From Lamellibrachia columna (Eukaryota; Annelida; Polychaeta; Sabellida; Siboglinidae): a stretch of DNA of 64,000 bases. Made by a program: the position numbers and the translations under genes. The notes beneath the pieces were generated by a model. The model saw nothing but the letters and a program-made list of their open reading frames with translations, searched no databases and was not told the DNA's origin. Shown piece by piece: positions 54,701-62,200 of the stretch (position 1 is its first letter; each line of letters starts with the position of its first letter). Location: contig OY759269.1 of assembly GCA_963662155.1 (NCBI GenBank), positions 3,063,598-3,127,597 on the forward strand. The letters are read 5' to 3'.

Positions 54701-57700
54701 CTATTGTTTGTATCAATGTGTTATATGCAAGATAACCCAGTCATTATTCATGCAGATAATAATAATATAGAATCCTATGTTACCCCTGGAGATAATATAG
54801 ATTCCTGTGTTACCCTGGAGATAATACAGGTTCCTGTGTTACCCCTGGAGATAATATAGACTCCTGTGTTACTCCTGGAGATAATATAGACTCCTGTTTT
54901 ACCCCTGGAGATAATATAGACTCCTCTAGCTGTTACTCCTGGAGATAATATAGACTCCTCGGTTACCACTGGAGATAAAGCTGTTTGGAGCATAACCGCA
55001 CAAGACTCCATTTTCTTAGTCTACATACATACAATGGAACCTCAGTAATCCAAACACCAGTAATCCGGAAACCTTAGCATCCGGACATCATTAATTTTCA
55101 TGAGAATGGAATTTCCAGAAGCTAATATTTCCTGTTAATTGCTTTATTTGTTTATCCAGAATTTTTTTTAATCTGGACATACACTGGGTGCCACGGTCTC
55201 CATATCAATGAGGTTCCTCTGTATCTGGACACATACACTGGGTACCATGGTGTCCATATTAATGAGGTTACACTGTATCTGGACACATACACTGGGTACC
55301 ATGGTGTCCATATTAATGATGTTCTTCTGTATCTGGACACATAAACTGGGTACCACGGTCTCCATATCAATGAGGTTCCTCTGTATCTGGACACATACAC
55401 TGGGTACCATGGTGTCCATATTAATGAGGTTACACTGTATCTGGACACATACACTGGGTACCATGGTGTCCATATTAATGATGTTCTTCTGTATCTGGAC
55501 ACATAAACTGGGTACCACGGTGTCCATATTAATGAGGTTCCTCTGTATCTGGACACATACACTGGGTACCATGGTGTCCATATTAATGAGGTTCCACTGT
55601 ATCTGGACACATACACTGGGTACCATGGTGTCCATATTAATGAGGTTCCTCTGTATCTGGACACATACACTGGGTGCCAGTGTCCATATTAATGATGTTC
55701 CTCTGTATCTGGACACATACACTGCGTACCATGGTGTCCATATTAATGAGGTTCCACTGTATCTGGACACATACACTGGGTGCCAGTGTCCATATTAATG
55801 AGGTTACACTGTATCTGAATACTTCACTGCAGTAAGAAGAAAACAATTTTTACATAAATAAATGCTGTCAGTTGGCAGACCCACTTTGATTGAGTAGTCC
55901 TGAGGGAGATGATAGTTGAGATGATAGTTGATTTGATTGGACACTAGTATGTGTGATTGTGTACTACACTGATAGAGTGCCACCAATGTGTGTTTTAGGC
56001 ATCCTGCATGCCTCTGTGGTTATTGCTGCCTAAACCTGTTAGCCATGCAATCACATCGTTAACTTCTGCTGCTCGGGAATAGTTTATGATCCCGCAGAGG
56101 AACCATTCTGATTTACTGCTTCGGAAGTGCTTCCTGGGAATCTCTTTTGGCTTAGTTACATTTCCCCAACCCATTTATCAGCTCCCCTGGGTTGAATACG
56201 GTGTATATTTTTGCCTACAGTTTCTCCTATCATCCCTCGCATCAGTTGGTCTCCTGTCGTATTGATTCAGACAGGCACACAGAATGTTTTATGAGTAGAG
56301 CAAGTTGGATCAGACCATTTATAACCTACACTCAGCAGTATCTGATACTCCTGCGATTTATGTCCGTTTGAATTTATTGTAGTTTTTATAAAGGTGTTAA
56401 ATCACCACTTTGAAAGCTTAATAGGCAGAAGGATTACATTATGATAGATCACATACAAAGTCCTGTGAGGCTGATTTCTTATCTTTGTGTCAGATAATTA
56501 CTTAAGCTGCAGGTTTTTTCATGTTGGTCCACAATGTCATTCATGAAAAATTGGAACAATTCATCGTGACAAAAAGTCAAATGAATCAGACATTTTTTTT
56601 ATCAAACCAACGAGAAACCACAACCACAAACGCATGAAAGACACACATAGGAAGTAGGCCAAGAACCATACTCTGACAGCAAACATGCATTGCTGCATTT
56701 TTTATTCATTAATATATAAACTGCCATACATTAGCCACTTACATAATGTAATGTAGACATTCCTGAATAATTTTTTTTTGAAGATATGTGCTGTCTAAAT
56801 AAATTTATTTGATTTGATTTGATTAAGCTATAGTGTCAGACTAAATACTAGTTGAAGACAAGTTAGGGCAAGAGTTGTAGCCTTCCTCTTCCTCTTCCTC
56901 TTCTTCTTCTGTGGTATCTTCTGTTCTTAACAAGGCCTTCATTCTTCTGTTCTTAACAAGGCCTTCATTCTTCTGTTCTTAACAAGGCCTTCATTCTTCT
57001 GTTCTTAACAAGGCCTTCATTCTTCTGTTCTTAACAAGGCCTTCATTCTTCTGTTCTTAACAAGGCCTTTATTCCAAGAAACTATTCCAGTAGTTAGGTG
57101 CTGTATATTTCTGTTACTGTCGTAGCAGTGTTTTCATCGCTCTCTAAATAAATATTACAACAACGGGGGGTACCAATATAGAGAAGAACTATCAAATAAA
57201 ACTCCACTGTATTAACCAACCTTAATCCTTATTCTAACAATCAGTATTAAACCCTGACAGTCAACCAGTTCCAGCCAAGCTTACGACACCTATCAACAAC
57301 TCACCAGGGTACCCAGCCCTTGGCTGAGAGGGAAACCCTTCTCAGTCTACACCACTGTCTGCCTGCAACTACTCCCTCTGCCTGCAACTTCACTCTCTAC
57401 AACTTCACTCTCTGTCTACAACTTCACTCTCTACAACTTCACTCTCTGTCTACAACTTCACTCTCTGTCTACAACTTCACTCTCTACAACTTCACTCTCT
57501 GTGTACAACTTCACTCTCTGTCTACAACTTCACTCTCTACAACTTCACTCTCTGTCTACAACTTCACTCTCTGTCTACAACTTCACTCTCTACAACTTCA
57601 CTCTCTGTCTACAACGTCACTCTCTATCTACAACTTCACTCTCTACAACTTCACTCTCTGTCTACAACTTCACTCTCTGTCTACAACTTCACTCTCTACA

Positions 57701-59195
57701 ACTTCACTCTCTGTGTACAACTTCACTCTCTGTCTACAACTTCACTCTCTACAACTTCACTCTCTGTCTACAACTTCACTCTCTACAACTTCACTCTCTG
57801 TCTACAACGTCACTCTCTGTCTACAACTTCACTCTCTACAACTTCACTCTCTGTCTACAACTTCACTCTCTGTCTACAACTTCACTCTCTGTCTACAACT
57901 TCACTCTCTACAACTTCACTCTCTGTCTACAACTTCACTCTCTACAACTTCACTCTCTGTCTACAACTTCACTCTCTGTCTACAACTTCACTCTCTACAA
58001 CTTCACTCTCTGTCTACAACTTCACTCTCTACAACTTCACTCTCTGTCTATAACTTCACTCTCTGTCTACAACTTCACTCTCTACAACTTCACTCTCTAC
58101 AACTTCACTCTCTGTCTATAACTTCACTCTCTGTCTACAACTTCACTCTCTACAACTTCACTCTCTGTGTACAACTTCACTCTCTGTCTACAACTTCACT
58201 CTCTACAACTTCACTCTCTGTCTACAACTTCACTCTCTGTCTACAACTTCACTCTCTACAACTTCACTCTCTGTCTACAACGTCACTCTCTGTCTACAAC
58301 TTCAATCTCTACAACTTCACTCTCTGTCTACAACTTCACTCTCTGTCTACAACTTCACTCTCTGTCTACAACTTCACTCTCTACAACTTCACTCTCTACA
58401 ACTTCACTCCCTTTCTACAACTTGACTGTCTTCCTCTCTCTCTACAACACTATATAACATCCAAGCCTGGCTGACCAAGCACTCACTAGCCAATCATTAT
58501 CTCTGACACTGACACCCCAGCACTGACGCCCCAGCACTGACACCCCAGCACTGACGCCCCAGCACTGACGCCCCAGCACTGATGCCCCAGCACTGACGCC
58601 CCAGCACTGACGCCCCAGCACTGACGCCCCAGCACTGACGCCCCAGCAGTGACGCCCCAGCACTGACTCCCCAGCACTGACGCCCCAGCACTGACGCCCC
58701 AGCACTGACGCCCCAGTACTGACGCCCCAGCACTGACGCCCCAGCACTGACGCCCCAGCACTGACGCCCCAGCACTGACTCCCCAGCACTGACGCCCCAG
58801 CACTGACGCCCCAGCACTGATGCCCCAGTACTGACGCCCCAGCACTGACGCCCCAGTACTGATACTAGCAGGATACTTAAAACATGTAGTTAGATATAAT
58901 AAGTACAACTTATATCAAACTGATGACATAATTATAAAATAAAACTGGTATGATAACAATTATATTATAATGAGCCCTACCACATCACTTTCTGTATTCT
59001 AACTTGTTTTACATGAATTTGCATTTTATGACTTCAGCTTTTCCATTCTAAAATGCTTTGTCTAAACACATGTATTCTCAGTCATCCAGCATCGACATTC
59101 ACTGCAAAACCATTGTTACTATTTATTGTTGTATAACTGTATTTAGTCATTTTGAGGCCTTTCTTGCCCATGAGAAATCTATTTCTGCCTCTATG

Positions 59196-59276
<81 letters not shown>

Positions 59277-62200
59277 CTGATTTAGAAAATAGAAACTTAT
59301 TACCAAATAACTTTCTTCAGCACACTCAGCTATATGGATTTGTAGTTAAAGGTAAACTGGTTATCAAAAAACCCAACATTAAAAAACCTGGTTTTGCCCA
59401 TATGATATTCTTTAAAAAAACGTTCACTGTATTTGTGATGTGCTTCCAATGGTTTTCATATTGTTTGTACTTCTTTGCCCTCTTGACCTTGTACATTGAT
59501 CTTACATTGACCTTGACCTGTATTTGTATGTCAATTAATGACAGCTAGTCCCTACACTGTGACACATTTGAACTCGTCTTAATTTATTGATTCTCTTCAA
59601 AGTCGGCATGCATGAGCATTGAGTCTGCCGGATACAGGAAACTAATAATCAATTTCATTTTATGATCTTCTCCATGACAGCGTGAAACATTGCAGCAACT
59701 TGAGTAATCGTCTTCCTGTGATAATTATGTTAATCATTTGCTATTTTCTGCACTGGTGTTCACCAACAAATTGTGGCTGATTTTAAATATGCCCTGTCAG
59801 ACCGTTTCTATTGTAAGATCAAGTTATGACTGCCCAAATGTAACACCTTGACCACCCAAATGTAACACCTTGACCACCCAAATGTAACACCTTGACCACC
59901 CAAATGTAACACCTTGACCACCCAAATGTAACACCTTGACAGCCCAAATGTAACACCTTGACCACCCAAATGTAACACCTTGACAGCCCAAATGTAACAC
60001 CTTGACTGCCCAAATGTAACACCTTGACTGCCCAAATTTATCACCTTGACCATCCAAATGTAACACCTTGACTCCCAAATGTAACACCTTAACTGCCCAA
60101 ATGTTTTCAGAGTAGCTTAGAGAGATCCCCAAGGGCTGGTAGTGTGTTCAGAGCTTAGAGAGATCCCCAAGGGCTGGTAGTGTGTTCAAAGTAGCTTAGA
60201 GAGATCCCAAGGGCTGGTAGTGTGTTCAGAGTAGCTTAGTGAGATCCCAAGGGCTGGTACTGTGTTCAGAGCTTAGAGAGATCCCCAAGGGCTGGTAGTG
60301 TGTTCAGAGTAGCTTAGAGAGATCCCAAGGGCTGGTAGTGCATTCAGAGTAGCTTAGAGAGATCCCAAGGGCTGGTAGTGTGTTCAGAGTAGCTTAGAGA
60401 GATCCCAAGGGTTGGTAGTGTGTTCAGAGTAGCTTAGAGAGATCCCTAAGGGCGGGTAGTGTGTTCAGAGTAGCTTAGAGAGATCCCCAAGGGCTGGTAG
60501 TGTGTTCAGAGCTTGGAGAGATCCCCAAGGGCTGGTAGTGTGTTCAGAGTAGCTTAGAGAGATCACAAGGGCTGGTAGTGTGTTCAGACTAGCTTAGAGA
60601 GATCCCAAAGGCTGGTGGTGTGTTCAGAGTAGCTTAGAGATATCCCCAAGGGCTGGTAGTGTGTTCAGAGTAGCTTAGAGAGATCCCAAGGGATGGTAGT
60701 ATGTTCAGAGTTGCTTAGAGAGATCCCCAAGGGCTGGTAGTATGTTCAGAGTAGCTTAGAGAGATCCCCAAAGGCTGGTAGCGTGTTCAGAGTAACTTAG
60801 AGAGATCCCCAAGGGCTGGTAGTGTGTTCAGAGTAGCTTAGAAAGATCCCCAAGGGCTGGTAGTGTGTTCCGTCCCCGAGGCCTCACTTTACTCACCTGT
60901 GAAAATATCTCACAATCAGTGTTGGGTTTTTACTGACAAAATCTGTTTTGGTGGCAGTTGGTAAATAATTGGCAAATACCCACAAGGATGATGCTAATTG
61001 TATTTACTCATTAAATCACAATTAACATTTTTCAATCCTGCTGACAATAGTGATGGGTGTGTATATGAATGAATTACATTTGTTTATCAAAAGCAGCATG
61101 GCTGAATACTTCCCACACAAGTTAAGGTGGTGTTGAAATGATCAGGTCTGCCAGTTCAGTTCAGTCTTTGAGGTACGAAACTTCCTATTTTAGAAAGTGC
61201 CTTTCCTTTAAAAAAGTCAGTGTATGAGAATTGTTTCTAGACAGTTTTTAATTTCTTGTAATTTCTGCAGGGCTGGATTCAGACATTGTGTACCCCCAGG
61301 GTTTGTCCTGCACCCTGCCAGAGAATCTACAGCAGCAGCTCATAAACTTCCTGCCTGGTCTAGAAAGGACAACAATAGTTAAACCAGGCAAGTGTGGAAT
61401 GTTTCTGTTTTACTTAGTGGTTGAAATGTCTCAAGTATGGCACAAGTAAGTGTATGTTTAATTTAGTGGTTGGAATGTCTGAAGTACGACACAAGTATGC
61501 ATCTGTTTCACTTAGTGTTTGAAATTTCTCAAGTATGACACAGGTAAGTGTATGTTTAAGTTAGTGGTTAGAATGTCTCAAGTATGACACAAGTATGTGT
61601 ATGTTTAACTTAGTGGTTAGAATGTCTAAAGTATGACATAGGTATGTGTGTGTGTTTAACTTAGTGGTTAGAATGTCTCAAGTATGACACAAGTAACTTA
61701 GCGGTTAGAATGTCTCAAGTACAACACAGGCATGTGTATGTTTGGCTTAATGGTTAGAATGTCTCAAGTATGACATAAGTAACTTAGTGGTTAGAATGTC
61801 TCAAGTACGACACAGGTATGTGTGTTTAACTTAGTGGTTAGAATGTCTCAAGTATGACACAAGATTGTGTGATATTCACAGATTTCTGGAAGATGTATTT
61901 TTTTATAAAAACAGGTTTTCAATAGTCATTTTAAATTAAGCAAAATATATGTAGATACTTAATTGTTTTATAGAAATTGTTTTTGTTTATGTTTGAGGTA
62001 TAAGTTGTAGTAATGCCTCCTTGAGTGAACTAAACAGTCTGAGGGAGGCTGTAATATTATATCTGTAGCACATGCTATTAAAGTAAGAAGGCTAGTAAAT
62101 ACTTATACATAATAATTAGTATTTTATTTGACTTATTTTAGACTTCTTTTAACATGACATGGACCTTTTATTATTTATTTATTAACATATTTAACATATT

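Noticed and set aside
53745..54859. Proline/leucine-rich and lysine/glycine-rich repeat proteins
   Set aside because: These come from the 13-bp array, which is open in several frames on both strands.
61391..61396. Canonical GT donor at 61392 for exon f
   Set aside because: It would add four or five bases and shift the frame into exon g; the GC donor keeps the conserved KPGYG reading.
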